From: Saprospiraceae bacterium
GTDB taxonomy: Bacteria; Bacteroidota; Bacteroidia; Chitinophagales; Saprospiraceae
Assembly (NCBI GenBank): GCA_020846655.1
Contig: JADLDL010000299.1
Span: 1-42,112 of the forward strand
DNA: 42,112 bases
Reading direction: 5' to 3'
A model generated the notes under the pieces. The model did no database searches, was not told the origin of the DNA, and saw only the letters and a program-made list of their open reading frames with translations. Positions within the stretch are counted from its first letter, which is position 1. Every line of letters begins with the position of its first letter. Position numbers and translations under genes: made by a program. This document shows, in pieces, positions 33,175 through 40,995 of the stretch.

Positions 33175-34416
33175 ATGGATTCGCTCACACAGATTGTATT
33201 GGGCGCTGCTTGCGGCGAAGCGGTGGCGGGCCGCAAACTCGGCAACCGGGCGATGCTTTGGGGCGCCATCGGCGGCACGATCCCCGACCTGGACGTGCTG
33301 GCCGAATTGTTTACCGACCGGATGACGGCCATGGCTTTTCACCGGGGTTTTATGCACTCTATGCTATTCGCCGCCCTGATGCCCTGGCTGCTGGCCTACC
33401 TCGCCCAGTTGTTTTACGGGCAGGGCATGTACCGCCTCCGGGGCTACAAATGGATCGCCGGACTGATCTGGGTCGTCTTTTTTGTCGGCGCCCTGGCCGG
33501 CATCAATTTTATCCCGGTGCTGCTCAATGGCCAACTCAGCCCCTACATCCTGCTGCCCACGCTGGTGTTGGGGGTTTGGTTTGTGTGGCGGCTCTGGACC
33601 GACTACTGGCGGCGCGAGCTCCCCGAGGTGCAGGCGCCCTACTACACCTGGGTGGCGCTTTTTTTCTGCAGCATCGTGACCCACCCTATTCTCGACTGTT
33701 TTACCAATTTCGGCACCCAGATCTGGCAGCCCTTTTCCGATTTGCGCGTCCAATGGACGACCGTTTCGGTGGTCGACCCCATCTACACCGTCCCCTTTGC
33801 CATTTGCCTGCTCGTGGCGGCGCGTTTCGATCGACTGGCGCGCGTGCGCCTGTACCTGTGCTGGGCAGGTATCCTCTGGAGCAGCGGTTATCTGGGCTAC
33901 ACCTATTGGCACAAGCAACAGGCCAACCACTTGTTTGAGCAAACCTTGCAGGCAAAACATATTCAATACCAGCGTTTTATGACAGGCCCTACGATATTCA
34001 ACAATATCGTATGGTTCGGGGTAGCAGAAGGCGACACGGCGTATTATTTCAGTCAGGCGGGTTTCAACGACTGCCGGCCGCAATTTGAAAAAATATCCGT
34101 TTTGCCCAAAAACCGCGACCTCATCGCTCATGTGCCGGCCGAGGACCCGGCCTACCACTTCCTGCGCTGGTTTACCAATGGGTACTACGACATCCTGCCC
34201 TACAGCGGCGACACGCTTCAGGTGAACGATCTGCGTTTCGGGTTGCTGGGCGACAGCCTGGTGCAGAAAAACTATGTATTTCCTTTTCTTCTGTTTAAAA
34301 ATGAAAAAGGCCGCTGGGATATTTACCAGCACAACCGCTCGCCGCAAGACCCGGAAGCCTTTAAAAAGGCGTTTGGCGACCTGTGGGAGCGGGCGAAAGG
34401 GCAACCTTGTGAGTAA
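33175..34416 (+). CDS. Metal-dependent membrane hydrolase, DUF457/YdjM-like
   Basis: This 413-residue protein starts with the family signature MDSLTQIVLGAACGEAVAGRKLGNRA (1-26) and GTIPDLDVLAELF, followed by FHRGFMHSML (His and Asp residues of the proposed metal site). A second motif, THPILDCFTNFGTQIWQPFSD, lies at about 163-183. Membrane helices occur at about 60-80, 95-115, 122-142, 155-170, 200-218 and 225-240. The last 170 residues are soluble. Members of this family (E. coli YdjM, YbcI) are membrane-bound and called metal-dependent hydrolases, but the reaction is unknown. It lies between a secreted protein gene and cdsA in one rightward unit. Confidence 0.88.
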   Translation: MDSLTQIVLGAACGEAVAGRKLGNRAMLWGAIGGTIPDLDVLAELFTDRMTAMAFHRGFMHSMLFAALMPWLLAYLAQLFYGQGMYRLRGYKWIAGLIWVVFFVGALAGINFIPVLLNGQLSPYILLPTLVLGVWFVWRLWTDYWRRELPEVQAPYYTWVALFFCSIVTHPILDCFTNFGTQIWQPFSDLRVQWTTVSVVDPIYTVPFAICLLVAARFDRLARVRLYLCWAGILWSSGYLGYTYWHKQQANHLFEQTLQAKHIQYQRFMTGPTIFNNIVWFGVAEGDTAYYFSQAGFNDCRPQFEKISVLPKNRDLIAHVPAEDPAYHFLRWFTNGYYDILPYSGDTLQVNDLRFGLLGDSLVQKNYVFPFLLFKNEKGRWDIYQHNRSPQDPEAFKKAFGDLWERAKGQPCE

Positions 34417-34443
34417 GGCCTTCAAGATCAAGCCAATAAGGAT

Positions 34444-35319
34444 ATGAAACAACGGGCCATTACGGCATTATTTTTTGTGGCGGCCATGATCGGTGGCGTG
34501 TTTGGCGGCCGGGAATCGTTTTTTGTGCTGTTCAGCCTGATCGCCGCCGGCGCCTTGTGGGAGTTTTGGGACTTGCTGCTCGGGCCGGAAGTGCCGCAGC
34601 GCCTGTTCAGAAAAACGGTAGGGCTGCTGGCGGGGCTGGTGCCAGTGTTGTGGTGGGGCTTTTGGGTGCTGTTTGACGACGCTTGTGGGCAGGCCAGCGC
34701 CGGGGCAATGGCGGAGCCGCATTGGCAAACCCAATTGAACCTGGGCGCCGGCGTGGTGCTGCTGGAATTGTTTCTGGTACTGGGCTTGCTGTTGTTTGAG
34801 TTGTTTGCCGCTGCGCCAAAACCGTTTCAAAACACGGGCATCCTGGGGCTCGGCTTTTTTTACATTGTGTTGCCGGTCCTTTTGTTGTTTGCGCTGGCTA
34901 CGCCGGCTTGCACGTACCAGCCGGGCCGGGTATTCGGCTTGATGGGGCTGGTTTGGGTGAACGATACCCTGGCGTACCTGATTGGCTCCCGGTTTGGCAA
35001 AACCAAGTTGTTTGAGCGCATTTCACCCAAAAAAACCTGGGAAGGCACACTCGGCGGCGGGCTCTGCACCGTGCTGATTGCCTGGGGCCTGGCGCAGTAC
35101 AGCGGCGCCTACTCCACCGCACAATGGCTGGCCCTGGGTGTGGTGATCAGTATTTTTGGCAACCTGGGCGACCTGATCGAAAGCATGCTGAAGCGCAGCG
35201 TGGGCGTCAAGGATTCGGGCAGCCTGTTTCCGGGGCATGGCGGGTTTCTCGACCGTTTCGATGCGTTTTTGTTTATGCTGCCCTTTGCGTGGGCGGTGGT
35301 GACGCTGCTGGGCGGCTGA
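34444..35319 (+). CDS. cdsA: Phosphatidate cytidylyltransferase
   Basis: This 291-residue inner-membrane enzyme makes CDP-diacylglycerol from phosphatidic acid and CTP, the branch point for phospholipid synthesis. It has about eight TM helices. The CDP-alcohol-forming signature is complete at the C-terminus: ISPKKTWEGTLGGGL (about 192-206), FGNLGDLIESMLKRSVGVKDSGSLFPGHGGFLDRFDAF (about 236-273), with Asp, Lys-Asp and the PGHGG-DR-D residues that bind two metals and CTP. It starts 27 bases after the DUF457-like gene. Its final 47 bases overlap the end of the convergent pnuC gene. Confidence 0.95.
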   Translation: MKQRAITALFFVAAMIGGVFGGRESFFVLFSLIAAGALWEFWDLLLGPEVPQRLFRKTVGLLAGLVPVLWWGFWVLFDDACGQASAGAMAEPHWQTQLNLGAGVVLLELFLVLGLLLFELFAAAPKPFQNTGILGLGFFYIVLPVLLLFALATPACTYQPGRVFGLMGLVWVNDTLAYLIGSRFGKTKLFERISPKKTWEGTLGGGLCTVLIAWGLAQYSGAYSTAQWLALGVVISIFGNLGDLIESMLKRSVGVKDSGSLFPGHGGFLDRFDAFLFMLPFAWAVVTLLGG

Positions 35320-35914
35320 GTTTTTTCCGCCACTCGATATAGCCCAGCACGGCCAGCACCAGAAAAACGGCGTACTGAAAGCCGGTGAACACGAAGCCTT
35401 TGATAAAATAAAGGGGGATGGATGCGGTGTTGGTGAGGATCCACCACAGCCAGTTTTCGAGTTTTTTGCGGGTCATGAGCCACATGCCGGTGTAGGCGGC
35501 AGCGGAGGCGAAGGCGTCGGCCAGGGGCACGGTGCTGTTGGTCCAGACGCGAAGAATCCAGTAGAGGAGCAGCCAGCAGGCGCCAAAGAAGCTCAGGCTG
35601 AGCAACCATTCGCGGCGGCTGGAGCGGCTGATCCGAAGGGCGTTTTGCCCGTTTTTTTTCGAGGCCCACATCATCCAGCCGATGATACTCATGATGGTGT
35701 AGTAAAAATTCACCCCGGCCTCGGCGTAGAGGCCCGCCACAAAACTCAGGTAGATATAAATGGTGGTGTTGACCAGCCCGGTGGGGTACACCCAAATGTG
35801 TTCGAGCCGCGAAAAAATGACGCTGGCGATGCCGAAAAAGACGGCCAGAAACTCCAGCCAGGTGGTGGCCAGCAGGCCTTGGATCAATTGCTGCCAGAAT
35901 TCTGCCAGGGACAT
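35273..35914 (-). CDS. pnuC: Nicotinamide riboside transporter PnuC
   Basis: This 213-residue protein has seven TM helices. It carries the family pattern: LEFLAVFFGIASVIFSRLEHIWVYPTGLVNTTIYIYLSF (about 20-58; WVYPTG is characteristic), the G-x-x-L/Y-A-E-A-x-x-N-FYY element (about 61-72), IGWMMW, and WWILTNTASIPLYFIKG near the end with the NR-binding Trp/Asn residues. PnuC carries nicotinamide riboside across the inner membrane by facilitated diffusion for NAD synthesis. No THI-box or NAD riboswitch is visible upstream. It ends inside the last 47 bases of cdsA. A TATTTTTG box is 38 bases upstream of its ATG. Confidence 0.94.
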   Translation of the reverse strand: MSLAEFWQQLIQGLLATTWLEFLAVFFGIASVIFSRLEHIWVYPTGLVNTTIYIYLSFVAGLYAEAGVNFYYTIMSIIGWMMWASKKNGQNALRISRSSRREWLLSLSFFGACWLLLYWILRVWTNSTVPLADAFASAAAYTGMWLMTRKKLENWLWWILTNTASIPLYFIKGFVFTGFQYAVFLVLAVLGYIEWRKKLSRPAASPPPTQRAA

Positions 35915-35951
35915 GCGGGAATATTTTTAACCAACCGGATATCCGGCTCGG

Positions 35952-35959
35952 CAAAAATA
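35952..35959 (-). promoter_or_regulatory. -7 promoter box of pnuC
   Basis: Read on the minus strand this is TATTTTTG, 38 bases before the pnuC ATG. It directly follows the hairpin at 35964-35995, so the T-rich -7 box could double as the U tract of that terminator. Confidence 0.45.
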
Positions 35960-35963
35960 GCAA

Positions 35964-35995
35964 AGCCTTCCGCTGCTCCAAGGCAACGGAAGGCT
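35964..35995 (-). terminator. Hairpin terminator after the double-glycine peptide gene
   Basis: AGCCTTCCG (35964-35972) pairs perfectly with 35987-35995 around a 14-base loop. It lies 24 bases after the peptide's stop and is followed on the minus strand by a T-rich stretch (TTTGCTATTTTTG). Confidence 0.7.
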
Positions 35996-36018
35996 CTGAA
36001 ATGGCATATCAATAGGGC

Positions 36019-36228
36019 TTATTGCGGAATAGTTTCTCCGCAACTCGAATTCCAATTGAATACCGAACTAAATGCTTTGGACCCACTCTTACCGCCCTCC
36101 ACACGAACCATCTCGTCTTTTTCCAAAACAGTCATTGTTTGCTGTAGAGAATCGAGTTGACTTTTCGTGTTGTCCGGCTGTTCTTTCTTGGTGGGTTCGT
36201 TCGTCTTTTTAGAAAAAAATGGAAACAT
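36019..36228 (-). CDS. Double-glycine leader peptide (putative RiPP/secreted peptide precursor)
   Basis: This 69-residue peptide has a charged N-terminal part (MFPFFSKKTNEPTKKEQ) and then a canonical double-glycine leader end, TVLEKDEMVRVEGG (residues 33-46). It fits the L-x-x-x-E-M/L-x-x-V-x-G-G pattern cleaved by C39 peptidase-type exporters. The remaining 23 residues would be the mature peptide: they start KSGSKAFSS, contain one Cys (CGET) and are rich in Ser/Thr. A promoter match (TTG, 19 bases, TACCTTTG) and a hairpin terminator flank the gene, so it is a self-contained unit. No modification enzyme or exporter is encoded in the window. The role is unknown: bacteriocin, lanthipeptide-like product or signal are all possible. 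Confidence 0.72.
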   Translation of the reverse strand: MFPFFSKKTNEPTKKEQPDNTKSQLDSLQQTMTVLEKDEMVRVEGGKSGSKAFSSVFNWNSSCGETIPQ

Positions 36229-36256
36229 AGGCCTTGGCTCAACCTTTTGTGCTCCT

Positions 36257-36286
36257 CAAAGGTATGGTCTTTTTCCGAATCGTCAA
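36257..36286 (-). promoter_or_regulatory. Promoter of the double-glycine peptide gene
   Basis: On the minus strand, TTG (36286-36284), 19 bases, then TACCTTTG (36264-36257). The -7 box is an exact match and the spacing is right. Transcription would start near 36251, 23 bases before the ATG. Confidence 0.6.
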
Positions 36287-36347
36287 GGATGCGGTCGGTT
36301 TTTTGTAGGATAGGCGTCAAAATTAATGTGAACGGTAGCCTGAGGCG

Positions 36348-36355
36348 TATTTTTG
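36348..36355 (+). promoter_or_regulatory. -7 promoter box upstream of the YceI-like gene
   Basis: TATTTTTG, an exact TAnnTTTG match, lies 124 bases before the ATG at 36479. The -33 element is not clear. Confidence 0.4.
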
Positions 36356-36478
36356 TACAAATACCAGTACACTGTTCATCTGGGTCTGAACAGGTTTCAG
36401 TCAGGCTTTTTCCCTGCTGAGCGTGTTTTTTTTTCGCAACAATACTTCTTCATCTTACTTTCAGCCAATCAAATGGTT

Positions 36479-37072
36479 ATGAAACATTTTATTGTCTGTG
36501 TATTGTGCGGCCTGACCGTGCTGATTATGTCGGCTTTCGGAATCCTGGAATTTGATGCAGCAAATTTCGGGCCAGGGGGGCCGGATGTTTATCAGTGTAC
36601 CACCGGTTCGATCCAGTTCAAATCAGAGGCACCGCTCGAACTCATCGAAGCCCGCAGCACCCAATTGCTCGGCGCCATCAACCCCGCCAACCAAACCTTT
36701 GCCTGGTCCGTCGATGTCCTCAGTTTTTCAGGGTTCAACAGCACGCTCCAACGCGAACATTTCAACGAAAACTACCTGGAAAGCGGCCGCTACCCCAAAG
36801 CCACGTTTGCCGGAAAAATTATTGAAAAAATAGACTTCGAAAAAGACGGCGTCTACTCCGTTCGGGCGAAAGGTAAACTGAACGTACACGGCGTGGAACA
36901 AGAGCGGATTATCAAAGGGCAACTGGAACGCAAGGGCCGAAAACTACACATCAGCGCCTCGTTCTCCGTTCCTTTGACCGATCACAACATCACCGTACCC
37001 AAGATTGTATACCAGAAAATTGCACAGGAAATCCTGATTACCGTGGATGCCGACCTGGTCCTCAAGCCCTGA
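36479..37072 (+). CDS. YceI-family periplasmic protein
   Basis: This 197-residue protein has an N-terminal signal or anchor (MKHFIVCVLCGLTVLIMSAFG). The lipocalin-like YceI fold follows: TTGSIQFKSEAPLELIEARSTQLLGAINPANQTFAWSVDVLSF, then REHFNENYLESGRYPKATFAGKI (the H-F-x-x-x-Y-F/L-x-x-x-x-Y/F-P family hallmark), GKLNVHGVEQERIIKGQLERKG, and LTDHNITVPKIVYQKIAQEILITVDADL. YceI proteins hold isoprenoid or amphiphilic ligands in the periplasm. MVM at 36473 is an alternative start, and the frame is open to 36353 without need. It lies between the divergent double-glycine peptide and the sensor kinase, whose TTG start comes 47 bases after its stop. Confidence 0.88.
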   Translation: MKHFIVCVLCGLTVLIMSAFGILEFDAANFGPGGPDVYQCTTGSIQFKSEAPLELIEARSTQLLGAINPANQTFAWSVDVLSFSGFNSTLQREHFNENYLESGRYPKATFAGKIIEKIDFEKDGVYSVRAKGKLNVHGVEQERIIKGQLERKGRKLHISASFSVPLTDHNITVPKIVYQKIAQEILITVDADLVLKP

Positions 37073-37119
37073 TACGCACCCGACCCTACTTCTGGACGAC
37101 CTTCTATCCCGACACGCAC

Positions 37120-40011
37120 TTGATCAAAAAAAGTTTACATATCATCCTTTTTTTACTGTGCAGCAGCCATTGGCTCGCCGCACAAACGCCCTTTTTTCGG
37201 CAGAAAACCCGGAAAGAACTGTATGGAACGCACATGCGGGCCATTTTTCAGGATCACCTGGGGTGGATTTGGCTGGGTGGAAAAGGGGGCTTGTTTCGCT
37301 ACGACGGACAGAGTTTCCAGCCTGTTCCACTGCCCGATTCGCTGGCCAAAGACCCAATCCGCAGCCTGTACGAAACGAAAGGCCAACTTTGGGTTGGTTT
37401 CGAAAGCGGTTCCATTTGCATCTTGCCCAAAAACACCGTTTTTCTTCCCGAGTCGCCCCAGGAAACCCGGAATGCCAACCCCAGCCAATCGCCCCTCCAA
37501 CGCTGGATACCGGAAGAGGGCAACCCCAGGAGCCCGATCACCGGTTTTTGCGCCACCCCCAACGGCGATTTCTGGATCTCAACCTACGGAGAAGGCCTCT
37601 ATTGTTGGAAAAACGAGCGCCTGTACCAATTTAATACCGACGACGGGCTGGCCAGTACCGATATTTATACCATCAGTTGCGACAGCCAGGGGCAAATCTG
37701 GACCGCCACCGATGCCGGAATCAGCATTTGCTCCATGCCGGAGCCCGGCAAAAAGAAGATCCGCAACATCACTACGGCCGATGGCCTGCCCGACGAAATC
37801 GTATCCGCGCTTCGGGTAGACGCAGCGGGCGACATGTGGATCGGGATGTATGAAAAAGGCATTTGCCGCTATAAAACCGCCCAGCAATCTTTCGATTTTC
37901 CGGTCTCCGGCTGGACGCATGGCCCGGTCACCAGCCTCGTTTCTTTTGGTAGCCAGGAAATATGGGCCGGCACCGCCAACCACGGCCTGATTCGAATTGA
38001 CCTGCAAAACCCTGCATCAACCGCCGACCGCTGCCAACCCCTACCCGAGCAACACCCGCTTTGCCATGAAAAAATAACAGCCCTTTGCAAAGACCGCGAA
38101 GGCTTGTTGTGGGTCTTGGAAAACGAAGGCGCCATTTATTCCGCCAACATCCGGATCGGGCTGCTAGCCACCCCCTCGCGCGAGATCCAGGCTGTTTGTG
38201 TGGATCGGCTGGGCCGGCTTTGGGCGGGCACAGAACAAGGCTTGATGGTGCAGGAAAACGGCCAATTTCGGCAGGCCCTGCCCCTTCAGGAAAATATCAT
38301 TTCGCTTTGGGAAGCCTCCGATGGCAATATCTGGGCGGGCTCCTTTGGCAATGGAGTGTTCGTGCTCCACCCCGAAGGCCGGGTATTGCGCCACCTTACT
38401 GAAAAAAACGGCCTGACCAATGGCAGCGTATTGTCCATCACCGGGCATGCCGGAACAGTATGGCTCGCCACGCTGGGCGGCGTCACGGAAGTTAACCAAA
38501 ACAATTATTCACTGCGCACCTACCAAGCTGAACTCGGTGCCGGGTATATCTACGCGATACTGGCCGACAGCAAGGGCCGGATTTGGTTTGGCACCGATGG
38601 CGAAGGCCTGATCGTTTTGGAAAACGGCGCGTTCCGGCACATTCGCCAGGCTGCCAACCGGTATTTGAAAACGGTCTATGGCATCGTGGAAGACCGCGCC
38701 GGCAACATCTGGTTTTCGACCGAAGGGGACGGCTTGTTTTGTTATACGGGCCAAAATTTTCGACAGTACAGCACAGAGCATCACCTGCACAGCCTGAATA
38801 TTACGGGCCTGGCCGTCGACGGCAATGAACATATTGTACTGGCTTATGAAGACGGGATTGATATCCTGACGCCCGGCACCGGCCATGTGGCTTTTTTTGA
38901 TGCTGCCAGCGGGGCGCCTGCGGCAAAAGCCGCTTTTAATTCGATTTGCCGCGACCGCAATGGCCATGTCTGGATGGGTGCCGAAGAAGGGATTTTGCGC
39001 CTGGCTACATTTGATGAGGCTTTTGTGTTCGACCCCGAGCCCAATATTACCGCTGTATCGGTGTTTTTGCAGCCGGTTGATTTTTGGACGACCACCGTAT
39101 TTCCGCACGACCAGAACTATTTTGTTTTCAATTTTGTCGGCCTCTGGTTTACCAACCCCGAACTGGTGCGATACCGGTACCGGCTCGATGGCTCGGACGC
39201 CGATTGGGTGATCTCCAAAGAGCACTTTGCCTCCTATCCCAACCTGCCGCCGGGGCAATACACCTTTCGCCTGCAAACCAGCGAACACGGCGATTTCAGC
39301 GGCACCCCCGAAATCACCTATTCGTTCACGATCCGGCAACCCATTTGGAAGCAGCTGTGGTTTGTTGTCCTGAGCCTGTTGATCGCCACCGGGCTGTTGT
39401 TTTCATTTATCCGGAGCCGCGAAAAGCGCTTTCACCGGGAAGCCGCGCTGCGCCGGGAATCGGTAGAGTCGCAATTTGCTGCCCTGAAAAGCCAGATCAA
39501 CCCGCATTTTCTGTTCAACAGTTTTAATACCCTGATCACGATCATCGAGGAAAATCCCAAAATGGCCGTCGAATACGTGGAGCATTTTTCCGATTTCTAC
39601 CGAACCATCCTGGACTACCGGGAAAAAGACCTCATTACCCTCAGCGAAGAACTGGCCCTCGTCCGCAATTTCAATTTCCTGCTCCAAAAACGCTACGAAG
39701 AAAATTTCAGGCTCAACTGTATCCCGGACGGTCAACCCGGGTATATCATGCCGCTCACGCTCCAGATTTTGGTGGAAAATGCCGTCAAACACAACGTTAT
39801 TTCCCGCGCCAAACCCCTGACGGTCGATATATTTGTAGAAGACGGCGGGTATTTGGTGGTGCGCAACAACAACCAACGCAAAATCAAACCCGAGCCCGGC
39901 ACACACTTCGGCTTGCACAGCCTGGTGCATCGCTACCAACTATTGGGCGCCAAACCCGTCATTGTCGAAGATACCGAAACCTCTTTTACAGTAAAAGTCC
40001 CCATCCTGTAA
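37120..40011 (+). CDS. LytS-type sensor histidine kinase with periplasmic two-component propeller
   Basis: This 963-residue membrane kinase has a signal peptide (about 2-22, cleaved after LAAQ). Repeats of the Reg_prop type, each with a DxxGxxWxGT-like core, follow (e.g. DHLGWIWLGGKGGLFRYDG, DSQGQIWTATDAGISI, DSKGRIWFGTDGEGLIVL, DRAGNIWFSTEGDGLFCY), forming a periplasmic beta-propeller pair to about residue 635. Next come a Y_Y_Y domain (about 650-740), one TM (about 744-765), and the His_kinase domain with His796 in SQINPHFLFNSFNTL. The ATP-binding N box is LTLQILVENAVKHN. There is no DNA-binding domain, so it signals through the LytTR regulator encoded 44 bases downstream. The only start that includes the signal peptide is TTG at 37120; no ATG or GTG lies just upstream in frame. 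Confidence 0.92.
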   Translation: MIKKSLHIILFLLCSSHWLAAQTPFFRQKTRKELYGTHMRAIFQDHLGWIWLGGKGGLFRYDGQSFQPVPLPDSLAKDPIRSLYETKGQLWVGFESGSICILPKNTVFLPESPQETRNANPSQSPLQRWIPEEGNPRSPITGFCATPNGDFWISTYGEGLYCWKNERLYQFNTDDGLASTDIYTISCDSQGQIWTATDAGISICSMPEPGKKKIRNITTADGLPDEIVSALRVDAAGDMWIGMYEKGICRYKTAQQSFDFPVSGWTHGPVTSLVSFGSQEIWAGTANHGLIRIDLQNPASTADRCQPLPEQHPLCHEKITALCKDREGLLWVLENEGAIYSANIRIGLLATPSREIQAVCVDRLGRLWAGTEQGLMVQENGQFRQALPLQENIISLWEASDGNIWAGSFGNGVFVLHPEGRVLRHLTEKNGLTNGSVLSITGHAGTVWLATLGGVTEVNQNNYSLRTYQAELGAGYIYAILADSKGRIWFGTDGEGLIVLENGAFRHIRQAANRYLKTVYGIVEDRAGNIWFSTEGDGLFCYTGQNFRQYSTEHHLHSLNITGLAVDGNEHIVLAYEDGIDILTPGTGHVAFFDAASGAPAAKAAFNSICRDRNGHVWMGAEEGILRLATFDEAFVFDPEPNITAVSVFLQPVDFWTTTVFPHDQNYFVFNFVGLWFTNPELVRYRYRLDGSDADWVISKEHFASYPNLPPGQYTFRLQTSEHGDFSGTPEITYSFTIRQPIWKQLWFVVLSLLIATGLLFSFIRSREKRFHREAALRRESVESQFAALKSQINPHFLFNSFNTLITIIEENPKMAVEYVEHFSDFYRTILDYREKDLITLSEELALVRNFNFLLQKRYEENFRLNCIPDGQPGYIMPLTLQILVENAVKHNVISRAKPLTVDIFVEDGGYLVVRNNNQRKIKPEPGTHFGLHSLVHRYQLLGAKPVIVEDTETSFTVKVPIL

Positions 40012-40055
40012 CCATCCCCCATCGGCTTCCCGATCAACAACACAAACAATTTGCT

Positions 40056-40814
40056 ATGAATGTCATTATCATCGAAGACGAAAACGCCGCCGCCCGGCGC
40101 CTGGAAAAACTCCTGAAGGAAGTAGCCCCGGAAACGATCGTCCTCCAGCAACTGGATAGCGTGGAAACATCCGTGCTCTGGCTACAAAACAACCCACAGC
40201 CAGATTTAATTTTTATGGATATCCACCTGGCAGACGGCGCGAGTTTTGAAATCCTGCAACACGTCCCGATCAAATGCCCGGTCATTTTTACCACCGCCTA
40301 CGACGAATATGCCTTGCAGGCCTTCAAAGTCAACGCCGTCGACTACCTGCTCAAACCCATCAAAAGCACCGAACTGACGGCTGCCCTGGAGAAATACCGC
40401 GACGTGTTCCGCGCGCCGGTGTCCGACTACAGCTCGCTACTCGAGACCCTGCGCCGGCAGGAAGGTATGCAACGTATGCTCATCCGCCTGGGGCAAAGCA
40501 TGAAACTCATCGATCTCTCGGATGCCGCCTATTTTTATACAAAAGACAAAATCACCTTTGTCATTCTTCGCAACAGCGGCAAACGTTATCCGGTGGAGTA
40601 TCCGCTGGACCGGCTGGAAAATATGCTGGACAAACGTGCCTTTTTCCGCATCAACCGGCAATTTATCGTGAATGTCGCCGCCATTCGCGAAATGCACCCC
40701 TACTCCAAACGCCGGGTAAAAATAGACCTGGACCCCGCCACCGATATGGAAACCATCGTGAGTACCGAACGCTCCGCAGAGTTTAAAAAATGGCTGGTCG
40801 GTGAAAATGTTTGA
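40056..40814 (+). CDS. LytTR-family response regulator
   Basis: This 252-residue cytosolic regulator has an N-terminal receiver domain (about 1-120) with the acidic pair EDE (7-9), phospho-acceptor Asp55 (LIFMDIHLADG), Thr80 (FTTAY) and Lys100 (DYLLKPI). The C-terminal LytTR DNA-binding domain (about 146-250) contains FYTKDKITFVILRNSGKRYPVEYPLDRLENML, FFRINRQFIVNVAAIREMHPY and STERSAEFKKWL. It is the cognate partner of the kinase directly upstream. LytTR regulators bind short direct repeats upstream of their targets; none could be assigned here. Confidence 0.95.
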   Translation: MNVIIIEDENAAARRLEKLLKEVAPETIVLQQLDSVETSVLWLQNNPQPDLIFMDIHLADGASFEILQHVPIKCPVIFTTAYDEYALQAFKVNAVDYLLKPIKSTELTAALEKYRDVFRAPVSDYSSLLETLRRQEGMQRMLIRLGQSMKLIDLSDAAYFYTKDKITFVILRNSGKRYPVEYPLDRLENMLDKRAFFRINRQFIVNVAAIREMHPYSKRRVKIDLDPATDMETIVSTERSAEFKKWLVGENV

Positions 40815-40855
40815 GGGGCCGCAGTAGCCCACGTATGTAATTTTCAACCTAAACT

Positions 40856-40886
40856 TTTACGCTCCACCGCTGTTTTCATACCTTTA
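40856..40886 (+). promoter_or_regulatory. Promoter of the MerR-family gene
   Basis: TTTA (40856-40859), 19 bases, then TACCTTTA (40879-40886). Each box differs from consensus by its last base. Spacing fits the -33/-7 layout. The leader to the ATG at 40996 would be about 104 bases and has GGCAGG near its start complementary to CCTGCC near 40974-40979. Confidence 0.45.
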
Positions 40887-40995
40887 CTGCGGCAGGAAAC
40901 GGCAACACCACCGGAGCGAACAGACCATTTCGCGTTTCTGAAGTTCTAAGCGGAATTCCAAACGCCCGCTACCCTGCCGATCGAAATAACAAGGT

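Noticed and set aside
35914-36018. NAD or thiamine riboswitch before pnuC
   Set aside because: The only structure is the 9-bp hairpin that fits as a terminator of the upstream gene; no conserved riboswitch core was seen.
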